From NCBI GenBank assembly GCA_018889975.1, contig CP076546.1:1674001-1738000 (forward strand): a stretch of DNA of 64,000 nt, written 5' to 3'. Below, one piece after another: positions 1 to 8,918 of the stretch. The stretch's first letter is position 1, and each line of letters opens with the position of its first letter. Under the pieces are notes generated by a model that ran no database searches, had not been told where the DNA came from, and saw only the letters and a program-made list of their open reading frames with translations. The translations under genes were made by a program, and so were the position numbers. The DNA comes from Bacillus sp. NP157 (lineage in GTDB: Bacteria; Pseudomonadota; Gammaproteobacteria; Xanthomonadales; Rhodanobacteraceae).

Positions 1-83
1 GTGAAAGGGCCCGGGGCCCCATTCCGGCGCATCCGGCGCCGGGTTTCCATGGGTAAAACGTCATGCTGCCGCGGGAGGGCGGC

Positions 84-1874
84 TTATTTGTCGACCTTCA
101 GCACGGCCAGGAAGGCTTCCTGCGGGATTTCCACGGAGCCAACCTGCTTCATGCGCTTCTTGCCTTCTTTCTGCTTCTCAAGCAGCTTCTTCTTGCGCGA
201 GATGTCGCCGCCGTAGCACTTGGCCAGGACGTTCTTGCGCAGGGCCTTCACCGTTGAACGGGCGATGACCGCGGCGCCGATGGCCGCCTGGATCGCCACG
301 TCGAACTGCTGGCGCGGAATCAGGTCCTTCATCCGCTCGACCAGTTCGCGGCCGCGACGATCCGCATGCGAACGGTGCACGATCAGGCTCAGCGCATCGA
401 CGCGATCGCCGTTGATCAGGATGTCGACGCGGACGAACGGGCCGGCATCGAAACGATCGAGGTGGTAGTCCATGGACGCATAGCCACGGGACACCGACTT
501 CAGGCGATCGAAGAAATCCAGGACGACTTCCGCCAGCGGTAGTTCGTAGGTGATCTGCACCTGGGTGGCCAGGTACTGGATGGACCGCTGCACGCCGCGC
601 TTTTCTTCGCACAGCTTGATCACGTTGCCGACGTACTCGGCCGGCGTGAGGATGTTCGCGACGATGATCGGCTCGCGGATTTCCAGGATCTGCTGCGGCG
701 GGGGCAGCTTGGCCGGGTTATCCATGTCCAGCACGGTGCCGTCGGTCTTGGCCACTTCGTACACCACCGTCGGTGCCGTCGTGATCAGGTCGAGGTCATA
801 TTCGCGCTCGAGGCGCTCCTGCACGATTTCCATGTGCAGCATGCCGAGAAAGCCGCAACGGAAACCGAAGCCCATGGCCTCGGAGCTTTCCGGCTCGAAG
901 AACATCGCCGCGTCGTTGAGGCGCAGCTTGTCGAGGGCCTCGCGCAGGGCCGGGTAATCGTCCGCCGAGACCGGGAACAAGCCGGCGAACACGCGCGGCT
1001 GCATGGTCTGGAAGCCCGGCAGGGGCGCGTCGGCGGGCTTGCCGGCATGGGTCAGGGTGTCGCCGACCGGCGCGCCATGCACGTCCTTGATCGAGGCGTT
1101 GATCCAGCCCACTTCCCCGGCGGCGAGCTTCTCGAGTTTCTTCCGCTTCGGGGTGAACACGCCGACGTCGTCGACCAGGTGGGTACGGCCGGTGGACATG
1201 ACCAGGATCTTGTCGCCCGGCTTGATCTCGCCCTGCATCACGCGCACCAGCGAGACCACGCCCAGGTAATTGTCGAACCACGAGTCGATGATCAGCGCCT
1301 GCAGCTTGTCGGTGTTGCCGGGCTTGGGCGCGGGGATACGGTGGATGATCGCCTCGAGCACTTCAACGACGTTCTGGCCGGTCTTGGCGCTGACCGGGAT
1401 CGCGTCGGAGGCGTCCAGGCCGATCACGGCCTCGATTTCGGCCTTGGCCTTGTCGATGTCGGCGGTCGGCAGGTCGATCTTGTTGAGCACCGGGATGACT
1501 TCCAGGCCCTGCTCGATCGCCGTGTAGCAGTTGGCGACCGACTGCGCCTCGACGCCCTGTGCCGCGTCCACCACCAGCAGCGCGCCCTCGCAGGCGGACA
1601 GCGAGCGGCTGACTTCGTAGCTGAAGTCGACGTGGCCGGGGGTGTCGATGAAGTTGAGCTGGTAGGTCTTGCCGTCGCGTGCCGTGTACGGCAGCGAGAC
1701 GGACTGGGCCTTGATGGTGATGCCGCGCTCGCGCTCGATCGGGTTGTTGTCGAGGACCTGCGCTTCCATTTCGCGCTCGGACAGGCCGCCGCACAGCTGG
1801 ATGATGCGGTCGGCCAGCGTCGACTTGCCGTGGTCGATGTGGGCAATGATGGAGAAGTTGCGAATAAGTTCCAT
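84..1874 (-). CDS. lepA: Elongation factor 4 (LepA), ribosome back-translocase GTPase
   Basis: This 596-residue protein matches the usual length of EF4/LepA, a cytosolic translational GTPase that acts on stalled or mistranslocated ribosomes. The N-terminus carries the G1 P-loop (AHIDHGKST, near residue 12), followed by the DTPGHVDF G3 and NKIDLP G4 motifs. The C-terminal third holds the LepA-specific domain, rich in Lys and Arg near the end. The start at 1874 gives the canonical opening [18 protein letters not shown]. It has no strong Shine-Dalgarno, so the family match decides the start. It is the last gene of the rpoE-rseA-mucD-lepA run on this strand but is separated from mucD by 897 bases of repeats and a terminator, so it probably has its own promoter. 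lepB, the usual next gene, would lie beyond the left edge. Confidence 0.97.
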   Translation of the reverse strand: MELIRNFSIIAHIDHGKSTLADRIIQLCGGLSEREMEAQVLDNNPIERERGITIKAQSVSLPYTARDGKTYQLNFIDTPGHVDFSYEVSRSLSACEGALLVVDAAQGVEAQSVANCYTAIEQGLEVIPVLNKIDLPTADIDKAKAEIEAVIGLDASDAIPVSAKTGQNVVEVLEAIIHRIPAPKPGNTDKLQALIIDSWFDNYLGVVSLVRVMQGEIKPGDKILVMSTGRTHLVDDVGVFTPKRKKLEKLAAGEVGWINASIKDVHGAPVGDTLTHAGKPADAPLPGFQTMQPRVFAGLFPVSADDYPALREALDKLRLNDAAMFFEPESSEAMGFGFRCGFLGMLHMEIVQERLEREYDLDLITTAPTVVYEVAKTDGTVLDMDNPAKLPPPQQILEIREPIIVANILTPAEYVGNVIKLCEEKRGVQRSIQYLATQVQITYELPLAEVVLDFFDRLKSVSRGYASMDYHLDRFDAGPFVRVDILINGDRVDALSLIVHRSHADRRGRELVERMKDLIPRQQFDVAIQAAIGAAVIARSTVKALRKNVLAKCYGGDISRKKKLLEKQKEGKKRMKQVGSVEIPQEAFLAVLKVDK

Positions 1875-2771
1875 GGAGCGCCGTGTTCACGTTCACCATC
1901 GCTCGCGGCGCGAACGACGCGCACCAGCCGCCTTGGCCGGTGCGAATCAGGTATTATCGCATGCCCCGCCCCGTAGGAGCGCGCCTGCGCGCGATTGGGC
2001 CCCCTCAGTCCCCAATTTCCCCGCAGCGCTCGGACGTGGTCGCAGGACCAGCCCTCGGCGCCCACCCTCGCTGCTCAGACAGGTCCTCCGCGCTCGACAG
2101 GGTTGGCCGCAGCCGCGGCCCATGTATTTGATTGCCCTACGGGCGCTCGCTTGTGCGGAACTCGCCTCGAGGGTGGGCGCCGAGGGCTGTTCTTGCAGTA
2201 CGCGCGCGACATGCAGGAAACCGGCTTGGGGCCTGGCCCGACGCTGCTTGTCGTTGTAGGAGCGCGCCTGCGCGCGATTGGTCGACAGGGCCGGGATGAT
2301 GGAACCTGATTCACCGATTCATGCGAACGCCGTCGAATCGCATCAGAATGGCGATCCTGGGCTCTGAAATCTGATGCCTTTAGGCAACCTCATTCGCGCG
2401 CAGGCGCGCTCCTACAACGGCGGCCGTCCGACCCAGCGTGCGGGAACGTCGAGGAAGAGCCCTCGGTGCCTACCCTCGAGGCGAGTTCGTGGCGGCGAGG
2501 GGGCCGGGCGGAAGAAGCCCGAAGGGGGCCGGCCACGATGGCCGGCCGTTCTTGTTGAGGCAGGATGCCGAATCAAGAACCTCCGCCCGGCACCCGGTGC
2601 GCGGCCGTAGGCCAATAAGAAAACGGGCTGCGGAGCAGCCCCTCCCTGTCGCACGCCAGAACGCTGTCTGAGCAGCGAGGGTAGGCGCCGAGGGCTCTTC
2701 CTGCGAGCACGCCCGAGCGCCGCGCTGCGGGCTGGTACTGCGACCAGGCCCGAGCGCCGCGCGGAACTGAC
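1875..2771. repeat. Repeat-packed lepA-mucD intergenic region (two REP families)
   Basis: I see no convincing gene in this 897-base stretch. It holds two interspersed repeat families. Family A (GTAGGAGCGCGCCTGC core) occurs at 1973-1997 and 2256-2281 in one orientation and at 2394-2415 inverted. Family B (core CGAGGGTGGGCGCCGAGGGC) occurs inverted at 2049-2079, forward at 2165-2197, inverted at 2454-2485 and forward at 2666-2702. The copies at 2049-2069 and 2169-2189 are a perfect inverted pair. A GGCCGGCC palindrome sits at about 2527-2547. The short ORFs here follow the repeats and have biased, repetitive composition. Confidence 0.85.
2612..2641 (-). terminator. Rho-independent terminator downstream of mucD
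   Basis: On the minus strand a 7-bp stem (GGGCTGC/GCAGCCC, loop of 3, 2625-2641) is followed by a T-rich tract read as GTTTTCTTATT. It lies about 130 bases past the mucD stop and would separate mucD from lepA transcription. Confidence 0.65.
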
Positions 2772-4184
2772 TCAGGGCACGGTGACCCCGACGAAGCGGG
2801 TGGTGTCGTCGCGGCGGACCAGGAGCATGGCGGTGTCGCCGGACTTGATGCCTTTCACCGCGTCGCGGAAGGTCGCGGTGCTGCCGGTGCGCTTCTGGTT
2901 CACCATCAGGATCACGTCGCCCGGCTGCAGGCCAGCCGCCAGGGCCGCCTGGCCCGTCACCTTGCCGACGACCACGCCCTCACCCGCCTTCAGGCCAAGG
3001 TCCGAACGGGTCTGCGCGTCCAGGTCCTCGACCGCGAGGCCCAGCGCCGACGCGGAGCCGCCGGGTGCCGCAGCGCCCGTGGCGTCGGCCAGGCCCTTCT
3101 TGTCGCGGGGCAATTCACCCACTTTCACGTCCACCGCCTGCTTCTTGCCATCGCGGAGGATGTCGACCTTCGCCATCGAGCCCGGCCGGGTCATGCCGAC
3201 CAGCGGCGGCAGGTCGACCGACTGGGTGATCGGCGCGCCGTTGAAGCCGAGGATCACGTCGCCCTGCTTCAGCCCGGCCTTGTCCGCACCGCTGCCCGGC
3301 GTCACCTGGGCCACCAGGGCGCCATTGGCATCCGGCAGGTTGAGGTTTTTCACAAACTGGTCGACCGGCTGCACGGTGACACCGAGCATGCCGCGCGACA
3401 CATAGCCCTTCTCCTTGATCTGCTGGACCACGTTCATGGCCACGTCGATCGGGATGGAGAACGAAAGGCCCTGGTAGCCACCCGACGTGGAATAAATCTG
3501 CGAGTTCACGCCGATCACCTGGCCCTGCAGGTTGAAGAGCGGGCCGCCGGAGTTGCCGCGATTGATCGGCACGTCGGTCTGGATGAACGAGGTATACGGC
3601 TGGTCGCCGCTGCCGAGGTTACGACCGACGGCACTGATGATGCCGTGGGTCACGGTCGCGTCCAGGCCGAACGGCGAGCCGATGGCCAGCGCCCACTGGC
3701 CGCGCTTCACCGAGCGCGAATCGCCGATGGTGACCGTCGGCAGCGCACTGGCGTCGACCTTGAGCAAGGCGATGTCGTACTGCGGATCCTTGCCGACGAC
3801 CTTGGCGGTGAAGCTGCGGCGGTCCTGCAGGCGCACCTTGACCTCGTCGGCATCGTCCACGACGTGGTCGTTGGTCAGGATGTAACCGTCGGCGGAGATG
3901 ACGAACCCCGAGCCTAGCGAGGTCTGTTCGCGCGGCTGGGAAGGCATGCCCGGCATGCCGAAGAAGCGGCGCAGCAGGTCTTCCTGGTCGTCCTGCGGTG
4001 CGTCGGCGCCGCGTCCAGCCCCTTTTCGCGCCGGGCCACCCGAAGACTTCGCTTCGACGTGGACGACCGCAGGTGCGTTCTTCTCGACGATGCCAGTGAA
4101 GTCGGGCAACGCCTGCGCTTGCGCGCCGAGGCTTGCTACGACCAGTCCGCTACCAAGCAGTGCGCGTGCTTGCCAGGATGCCAT
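2772..4184 (-). CDS. mucD: MucD/DegP-type periplasmic serine protease (Do family)
   Basis: This is a 470-residue HtrA-family serine endoprotease and chaperone that degrades misfolded envelope proteins. The N-terminus has a signal peptide (MASWQARALLGSGLVVASLG, likely cleaved after AQAQA). The trypsin-like domain shows His in TNDHVVDDADEV, Asp in YDIALLKVD and the nucleophile Ser in RGNSGGPLFN. Two PDZ domains follow (about residues 260-350 and 375-470). The longer ORF upstream reads Pro/Arg-rich non-signal sequence, while ATG 4184 is preceded by GGAGGAAG and starts the signal peptide, so I chose it. It follows rseA by 115 bases in a sigma-E operon, as in Pseudomonas algU-mucA-mucB-mucD and Xanthomonas rpoE-rseA-mucD. 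Confidence 0.96.
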   Translation of the reverse strand: MASWQARALLGSGLVVASLGAQAQALPDFTGIVEKNAPAVVHVEAKSSGGPARKGAGRGADAPQDDQEDLLRRFFGMPGMPSQPREQTSLGSGFVISADGYILTNDHVVDDADEVKVRLQDRRSFTAKVVGKDPQYDIALLKVDASALPTVTIGDSRSVKRGQWALAIGSPFGLDATVTHGIISAVGRNLGSGDQPYTSFIQTDVPINRGNSGGPLFNLQGQVIGVNSQIYSTSGGYQGLSFSIPIDVAMNVVQQIKEKGYVSRGMLGVTVQPVDQFVKNLNLPDANGALVAQVTPGSGADKAGLKQGDVILGFNGAPITQSVDLPPLVGMTRPGSMAKVDILRDGKKQAVDVKVGELPRDKKGLADATGAAAPGGSASALGLAVEDLDAQTRSDLGLKAGEGVVVGKVTGQAALAAGLQPGDVILMVNQKRTGSTATFRDAVKGIKSGDTAMLLVRRDDTTRFVGVTVP

Positions 4185-4299
4185 GGGTACTTCCTCCGTT
4201 TCGTTGCATGGCCGCCCGTGCGGCCGGACGCCGCGCGAGCTATCTAAAGGGGGGAGAGAAGGCGCGCCGCGGGACGGGCGGCGCGCCTCGGGTGACGCG

Positions 4300-4956
4300 T
4301 CAGCGGGCCTGGGCGGCCGGCGCTGCCTGGGCACGCACGTAGCGCGAGCCGTCGGGACGGGTCAGGAGCAGGTCGTAACCATGGTTGCTGTCCTGCGAGC
4401 CAGCACGCTGGATCTGGTAAGGCGTCGAGCGCGGCAGGTAAGCCGTGGCGGCATCGTCGGACGAACTGTCGAACGCGGCCTTCTGGGTGAACTGCGAAGC
4501 GACATTACCGCTCAGCCACTGCGGCGCGACGGGCGCGGCGGCCGGTTCCGCTGCCACGTCGGCCACGACGTCGCCGCTGGGTGCGGTGGCGTGCTGGGCT
4601 ACGTCCGGCGCGGCTCCGTGGTTACCCGCTGGCTGCGACACCATCAATGCGGCCATGGCCACGCTGGCCGCGATGGCGCCACCGGCCGACCAGTGCAGCC
4701 AGCGGCGGCGCGGCGCGGCGGCGGTACCCGTCACGCTGGCTTCCGCGTCGATCGCGGCCATCACCCGGCTGGCAAAGCCCGCGGACGCCAGCGGAGCCAC
4801 TTCGCCACGGACGCCGTCCGCTCCCACGTGATAGCGCGACCACGCCTGCGCCAACGCCGGATCGGCATCGAGGCGACGCAGCAGGAAACGGATTTCCTCC
4901 CGTGACAGCTCTCCATCCATGCCGGCAGAGAGAATTTCCCGATTGGCTTCACTCAT
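4300..4956 (-). CDS. rseA: RseA-family anti-sigma-E factor
   Basis: This 218-residue single-pass membrane protein should hold RpoE inactive at the inner membrane until regulated proteolysis releases it. The N-terminal 75 residues match the RseA sigma-binding domain (SAGMDGELSREEIRFLLRRL and ALAQAWSRYHVG). A hydrophobic segment after an Arg-Arg-Arg-Trp stretch (about residues 95-115) is the single transmembrane helix. The remaining periplasmic part is Ala-rich and ends in an RYVRAQAAPAAQAR tail. It overlaps the rpoE stop by four bases (ATGA), indicating translational coupling. Periplasmic sequence varies widely in this family, so the assignment rests on the N-terminal domain and operon position. 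Confidence 0.93.
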   Translation of the reverse strand: MSEANREILSAGMDGELSREEIRFLLRRLDADPALAQAWSRYHVGADGVRGEVAPLASAGFASRVMAAIDAEASVTGTAAAPRRRWLHWSAGGAIAASVAMAALMVSQPAGNHGAAPDVAQHATAPSGDVVADVAAEPAAAPVAPQWLSGNVASQFTQKAAFDSSSDDAATAYLPRSTPYQIQRAGSQDSNHGYDLLLTRPDGSRYVRAQAAPAAQAR

Positions 4957-5549
4957 GGGTTCTGGTCCTCGCGGTCGGACAACAACGGCCGCAATTTTTG
5001 ATCAATGGCCTCGCGGGCCCTGAAAATACGCGATCGGACGGTCCCAATGGGGCAGTCCATGATGGCGGCGATCTCTTCGTAGCTCTTGCCGTCCACCTCG
5101 CGCAGGGTAATCGCGGCCCGAAGTTCTTCAGGCAAGGCTTGGACAGTAGAAAACACCGTTTGTTCCACCTGTTCCCGCATCATTTCACGTTCGGGCGTGG
5201 CGCTTTCATGCATCCGGGTCGCCCCGGGCACGTAAACGGCGTCCTCGACGTCGATATCGCCGGTCGGCGGGCGCCGGCCCATGGCCACCAGGTGGTTCTT
5301 GGCGGTGTTGACGGCGATCTTGTAAAGCCATGTATAGAAAGCACTTTCGCCGCGGAACGAGCCGAGGGCCCGCCAGGCGCGCACGAACGCCTCCTGGGCG
5401 ATGTCTTCGCATTCCGTCCAGTCATGGACGTAGCGCGAGATCAGCGCAACGACCTTGTGCTGGTATTTGCGGACAAGCAAGTCGAAGGCGCGCCGGTCTC
5501 CCTGCTGAACGCGTTCGACAAGTGCTTGATCCAGTTCGTTTTCGCCCAT
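4953..5549 (-). CDS. rpoE: RNA polymerase sigma-E factor
   Basis: This 198-residue ECF sigma factor is typical of the RpoE/AlgU group. Region 2 includes DLLVRKYQHKV and EDIAQEAFVRAWRAL. Region 4 includes the helix-turn-helix KSYEEIAAIMDCPIGTVRSR. It directs transcription of envelope-stress genes. It is the first gene of the operon with rseA and mucD; the start ATG 5549 follows AAGGAG at good spacing. An RpoE-like promoter sits about 45-70 bases upstream of the start codon, pointing to autoregulation. Confidence 0.97.
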   Translation of the reverse strand: MGENELDQALVERVQQGDRRAFDLLVRKYQHKVVALISRYVHDWTECEDIAQEAFVRAWRALGSFRGESAFYTWLYKIAVNTAKNHLVAMGRRPPTGDIDVEDAVYVPGATRMHESATPEREMMREQVEQTVFSTVQALPEELRAAITLREVDGKSYEEIAAIMDCPIGTVRSRIFRAREAIDQKLRPLLSDREDQNP

Positions 5550-5594
5550 CCGGGCCGTCTCCTTAACTCATTACGGGCCAGTCGCGGGCGCAGC

Positions 5595-5621
5595 TGAGAC
5601 ATGTGACGCGCCCACAAGTTC
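5595..5621 (-). promoter_or_regulatory. Predicted sigma-E promoter of rpoE (autoregulatory)
   Basis: Read on the minus strand, GAACTT (5616-5621) is followed after exactly 16 bases by TCTCA (5595-5599). This fits the established sigma-E pattern GAACTT-N16-TCTRA with one mismatch. It lies 45-72 bases upstream of the rpoE start codon, leaving a leader of about 40 bases. Confidence 0.72.
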
Positions 5622-5701
5622 ACCGGGCAGCGCCAAATCCTCATGAAAAACAGAGGATAGGCCAAGCAAGCTCAACCCGGCCTGTCTATCCGGCACGGCG
5701 C

Positions 5702-8236
5702 CTAGGCCAGCGCGGGGGCCTGGCCTTCCGTGACCAGCCGCTCGCGCTCGGCCAGCAGCTTGTCGAAGGTCACCGTGGGCAGCGGACGGCAGAACAGATA
5801 GCCCTGCAACTCGTCGCAGCCATTTGCGCGGAGGAACTGCAGGTGCTGCTCCACTTCCACGCCCTCGGCCACCACGCCACGCTTGAGCCGGTGGGCCATG
5901 TCGATGGTGGCGCGGACGATCGCTTCGTCGTCGGGGTCCACGCCAATGTTGCGGACGAAGCTCTGGTCGATCTTGATCCTGTCCGCCGGCAGCCGCCGCA
6001 GGTAATCGAGCGAGGCTGCGCCGGTGCCAAAGTCGTCGATGGCAATTCGGCAGCCCATGGCGTGCAACGCGTCCAGGGTCTCGACCAGGTGCGGCACCGT
6101 CTTTACGCTGATGCTCTCGGTGACTTCAAGCTCCAGCAACGACGCCTCCAGCCCGGTGTCACGCAACGCCGCCGCCACCGTGCCGGCAAAATCAGGCTGC
6201 ATCAGCTGCACGGCCGAAAGGTTCACGCCCAGCCGCAGGCCCATGCCGAAGCGTTCCTGCCAGATCGCCGCCTGCGCGCACGCGGTCCGCAGCACCCACT
6301 CGCCAATCGGCACGATCAGCCCGCTCGCCTCCGCCAGCGGGATGAAGAACGCCGGGCTGATCATGCCCAGTTCGGGATGCTCCCAGCGCACCAGCGCCTC
6401 CATCCCGACGATGTCTTCGCTGATTGCGTCGACCTGGGGCTGGTAGAACACGCGCAGCTCGCCATTGCGTTCCGCGTGGCGCAGGCGCGCCTTCAGCTCG
6501 CCCTGCTGTTGCTGGGCGGTGTCGACGTTGGCGGCGTACACCTGGTAATTGTTGCGGCCGAGGCTCTTGGCGCCGTACATCGCTTCGTCGGCGTGGCGCA
6601 GCAACAGCTCGCCATCCACCGCATCGTCGGGGAAGAAGGCGATGCCGACCGACACCGTGACCTGCAGGTCGGTGCCGTCGTCGAGGGCTACGGGGACCTC
6701 CATCGCCTGGACGATCTTTTCGGCGATGCGCAGTACGTCTTCGCGCTTGATGATGTGGCGCAGGACGAGGGTGAATTCATCGCCAGCGTAGCGGGCAACG
6801 GTGTCGGAGCCGCGCACGCTGGCGCGCAGCCGCCGTGCCGCCGCCGAGAGCACCTGGTCGCCCACGGCGTGCCCCAGCGTTTCGTTGATGCCCTTGAAGC
6901 GGTCGAGGTCGACCAGCAGCACGGCGAACAGTTCGCCGGTGCGCCCCGCCTCGCGGATCGTCGTCTCCAGCCGGTCGTGGAACAGCAGGCGATTCGGCAA
7001 CCCGGTCAGCGAATCGACCAGCCCACGCTCGCGGCCCTGGTCGCGAGCGCGGCGCAGTTCGAGCGCTGCGCTGAAGCGCGTGGAGGCGGCACGCAGCGCC
7101 AGTTCGAAGACACGGCCGTCACCTGCCGCGCGACGGCGGCCGGCCAGCATGGCGCCGATCGGGTTGCGCCGCTCGTCCAGCAAGGGCAGGAACACGAAGG
7201 CCGTCAGGCCGAGCGCTTCCACCAGCGGATCGGCGAGGGCTTCACCGTGGCCGTCGCCGAGCCGCACGAGGGCTTCGCCACCCAGGCATAACTTCAACAG
7301 CGGAAGGTTGGACGGATCGGCCCAGTCGACGTGGCCGGGGCCGTTCCAGATGCGCGCGACCACCACGGGGGTCGCATCGCTTTCAGGCAACGCCGACCAG
7401 ATGCCGACCACGTCGAGGTCGAGCGCATCGGCCAGCATCGCCGCCGTTTCGCCCAGGCCCTCGTCGTCGCTTGGGCAGGCATCGAGCACCGACAACAGCG
7501 AAAGCGCCCGCGCCGCGGTATCGGCGGCACGCATGTCGCGAAACGCCACCGCGAGGCGGTGGCCGGAGGCATCCACGAGGTGACGTACATCCACCTCGCC
7601 GGGAATCTCGACCCCGTCGGCGCGATGCATCACGCAGGCCAGCCCGTTGCCGTCGGGAACAGGCCAGGCGGCGCCATCGAGCATGTGGAAGACATCGCGG
7701 AGCAGGCGGCCGTGGATCGGCGTGTCCTCGGCGCACAGGCGCAGCATGCCCGCGCCGGCGTCGACGATGCAGCCGTCGGCCGCGTGGGCGACGACCCATG
7801 CGGCGCCGGCGTCGAAGGCGAATCGATAGTCGGGCGTCGCATCGACCTGCTGCGGCGACGTCTCGACGGCCACCACGCTGCGCACGCGCTGCGCCAGTTC
7901 CGCGGCGATCGCGCTCTCGCGCAGCCAGCCTGCGCCGTCGTCGGGCGCGACGGCCAGCGGGCCGTCAGGCACCAGGTACACGATCGGAAGACCGCGATAG
8001 GCGCTGAAACTACGCAGGATCTCAAGGCCCGTGCGCACGTCCTCGGTGCCTTCGCCGCCGACCACGGCCACCTGGAGAGGGGGCGCATCGGCGAGCAAGG
8101 CGTCGAGCTGCAGTGCATCGCGGGCGCTCAGCAGGACGAAGTCGCCGTCGGCGTCGAGGGCATCGAACACCGCGCGGCGCATCTCTCGCCGTGGGGTGAA
8201 AATCAGGACGCCGGTGGATTCGGGAACGGACATCAT
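5702..8236 (-). CDS. GGDEF/EAL two-domain protein with N-terminal degenerate receiver-like and GAF-like regions
   Basis: This is an 844-residue, apparently cytosolic cyclic-di-GMP protein. The first 120 residues look like a receiver fold (VLIFTPRREMRRAVFDALDA) without a clear phospho-acceptor. PAS- and GAF-like regions follow to about residue 400. The diguanylate cyclase domain begins at DSLTGLPNRLLFHDRL and carries AGDEF instead of GGDEF. The phosphodiesterase domain carries MEALVRWEHP, DDFGTG and KIDQSFV, so it keeps the main catalytic signatures. The prediction is a c-di-GMP phosphodiesterase whose GGDEF half is catalytic or regulatory. The ORF is open much further upstream, but that part runs through the neighbouring gene in another frame. 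ATG 8236, five bases after the upstream gene's stop, starts natural-looking sequence. Confidence 0.88.
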   Translation of the reverse strand: MMSVPESTGVLIFTPRREMRRAVFDALDADGDFVLLSARDALQLDALLADAPPLQVAVVGGEGTEDVRTGLEILRSFSAYRGLPIVYLVPDGPLAVAPDDGAGWLRESAIAAELAQRVRSVVAVETSPQQVDATPDYRFAFDAGAAWVVAHAADGCIVDAGAGMLRLCAEDTPIHGRLLRDVFHMLDGAAWPVPDGNGLACVMHRADGVEIPGEVDVRHLVDASGHRLAVAFRDMRAADTAARALSLLSVLDACPSDDEGLGETAAMLADALDLDVVGIWSALPESDATPVVVARIWNGPGHVDWADPSNLPLLKLCLGGEALVRLGDGHGEALADPLVEALGLTAFVFLPLLDERRNPIGAMLAGRRRAAGDGRVFELALRAASTRFSAALELRRARDQGRERGLVDSLTGLPNRLLFHDRLETTIREAGRTGELFAVLLVDLDRFKGINETLGHAVGDQVLSAAARRLRASVRGSDTVARYAGDEFTLVLRHIIKREDVLRIAEKIVQAMEVPVALDDGTDLQVTVSVGIAFFPDDAVDGELLLRHADEAMYGAKSLGRNNYQVYAANVDTAQQQQGELKARLRHAERNGELRVFYQPQVDAISEDIVGMEALVRWEHPELGMISPAFFIPLAEASGLIVPIGEWVLRTACAQAAIWQERFGMGLRLGVNLSAVQLMQPDFAGTVAAALRDTGLEASLLELEVTESISVKTVPHLVETLDALHAMGCRIAIDDFGTGAASLDYLRRLPADRIKIDQSFVRNIGVDPDDEAIVRATIDMAHRLKRGVVAEGVEVEQHLQFLRANGCDELQGYLFCRPLPTVTFDKLLAERERLVTEGQAPALA

Positions 8237-8241
8237 CGGCG

Positions 8242-8724
8242 TCAGACCACCCACCGGCCGTCGCGCAGGCGCGGCGCGGCCGATCGCGCGCTGCGATTCG
8301 CGTCCACGCGGATGATGTCGTCGTCGAACGTAGCCAGCAGGCTGGCGCTGGCATCCAGCAGGACGACGCGCCTGACGTGCCCGGTCTGGGCCCTTGCAAG
8401 TTGCCGTAAAAGTGCACCGTCGGTCGCGCTGGGCACGCCGGATGGCATGTCCAGCAGGTACACGCCGAAGTGCAGGCTTTGCAGGATGTATCGCAAGGCA
8501 TCGCCCAGCCGGGTACAGCCCGGTACGCGCATCTGCGCGTCGCGCAGGCTCACGAGGCCTTCGCCCGAACGCCACAGGTAAACCGCCTGGCCGGTGCGCC
8601 GTGCCACGAGCCGGAACTGGTCGACGAGGGGCTGGAGCTCGTCCGCCTTCAGCGCCACCAGGGGGCCGGAGGCCGAGAGGATGCGGTCGAAGACATCCGT
8701 TCCTGCGAGGGGATCCACTGGCAT
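8242..8724 (-). CDS. Conserved hypothetical protein upstream of the EAL gene, NTPase N-domain-like
   Basis: This 160-residue protein has natural composition and a good reading frame, with no signal peptide or membrane segment. It reads as an alpha/beta domain: VFDRILSASGPLVALKADEL, then QAVYLWRSGEGL, LRYILQSLHFGVYLLDMP and RRVVLLDASASLLATFDDD. The layout loosely recalls the inactive N-terminal RecA-like region of Ycf46-type AAA proteins or BcsE-like domains; this is a weak structural impression, not a motif match. It ends five bases before the GGDEF/EAL gene, so the two are very probably co-transcribed and this protein may be its partner. Function is otherwise unknown. Confidence 0.7.
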   Translation of the reverse strand: MPVDPLAGTDVFDRILSASGPLVALKADELQPLVDQFRLVARRTGQAVYLWRSGEGLVSLRDAQMRVPGCTRLGDALRYILQSLHFGVYLLDMPSGVPSATDGALLRQLARAQTGHVRRVVLLDASASLLATFDDDIIRVDANRSARSAAPRLRDGRWVV

Positions 8725-8918
8725 GGGTGATCTGGCGGCTGAACAGGGAGCCAGTATCGTGCCAACGCGGGTCGGGGCGCCAGATGGGCCGCAACACGCT
8801 CGCCGACTGCGTGACCGGCGTCACGAAGGCCGTCGAGGGCCACCGTACGCTGGGGTATCTCGCATTCGGACCGGTGGGAAGGTATGGTGATGCGCTCATT
8901 CGCCACAGCACTATCGCC

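Noticed and set aside
834-1976. 380-residue plus-strand frame antisense to lepA
   Set aside because: It lies opposite a gene with clear EF4 motifs and has the Arg/Ala/Gly/Val-rich composition of a high-GC shadow frame.
2374-2610. Short plus-strand frame in the lepA-mucD gap
   Set aside because: It is made of REP copies and the GGCCGGCC palindrome, Pro/Arg-rich with no start signal.
5603-7291. 562-residue plus-strand frame opposite the GGDEF/EAL gene
   Set aside because: It is a shadow of a gene with AGDEF and EAL motifs; composition is His/Gln/Arg-rich and repetitive.
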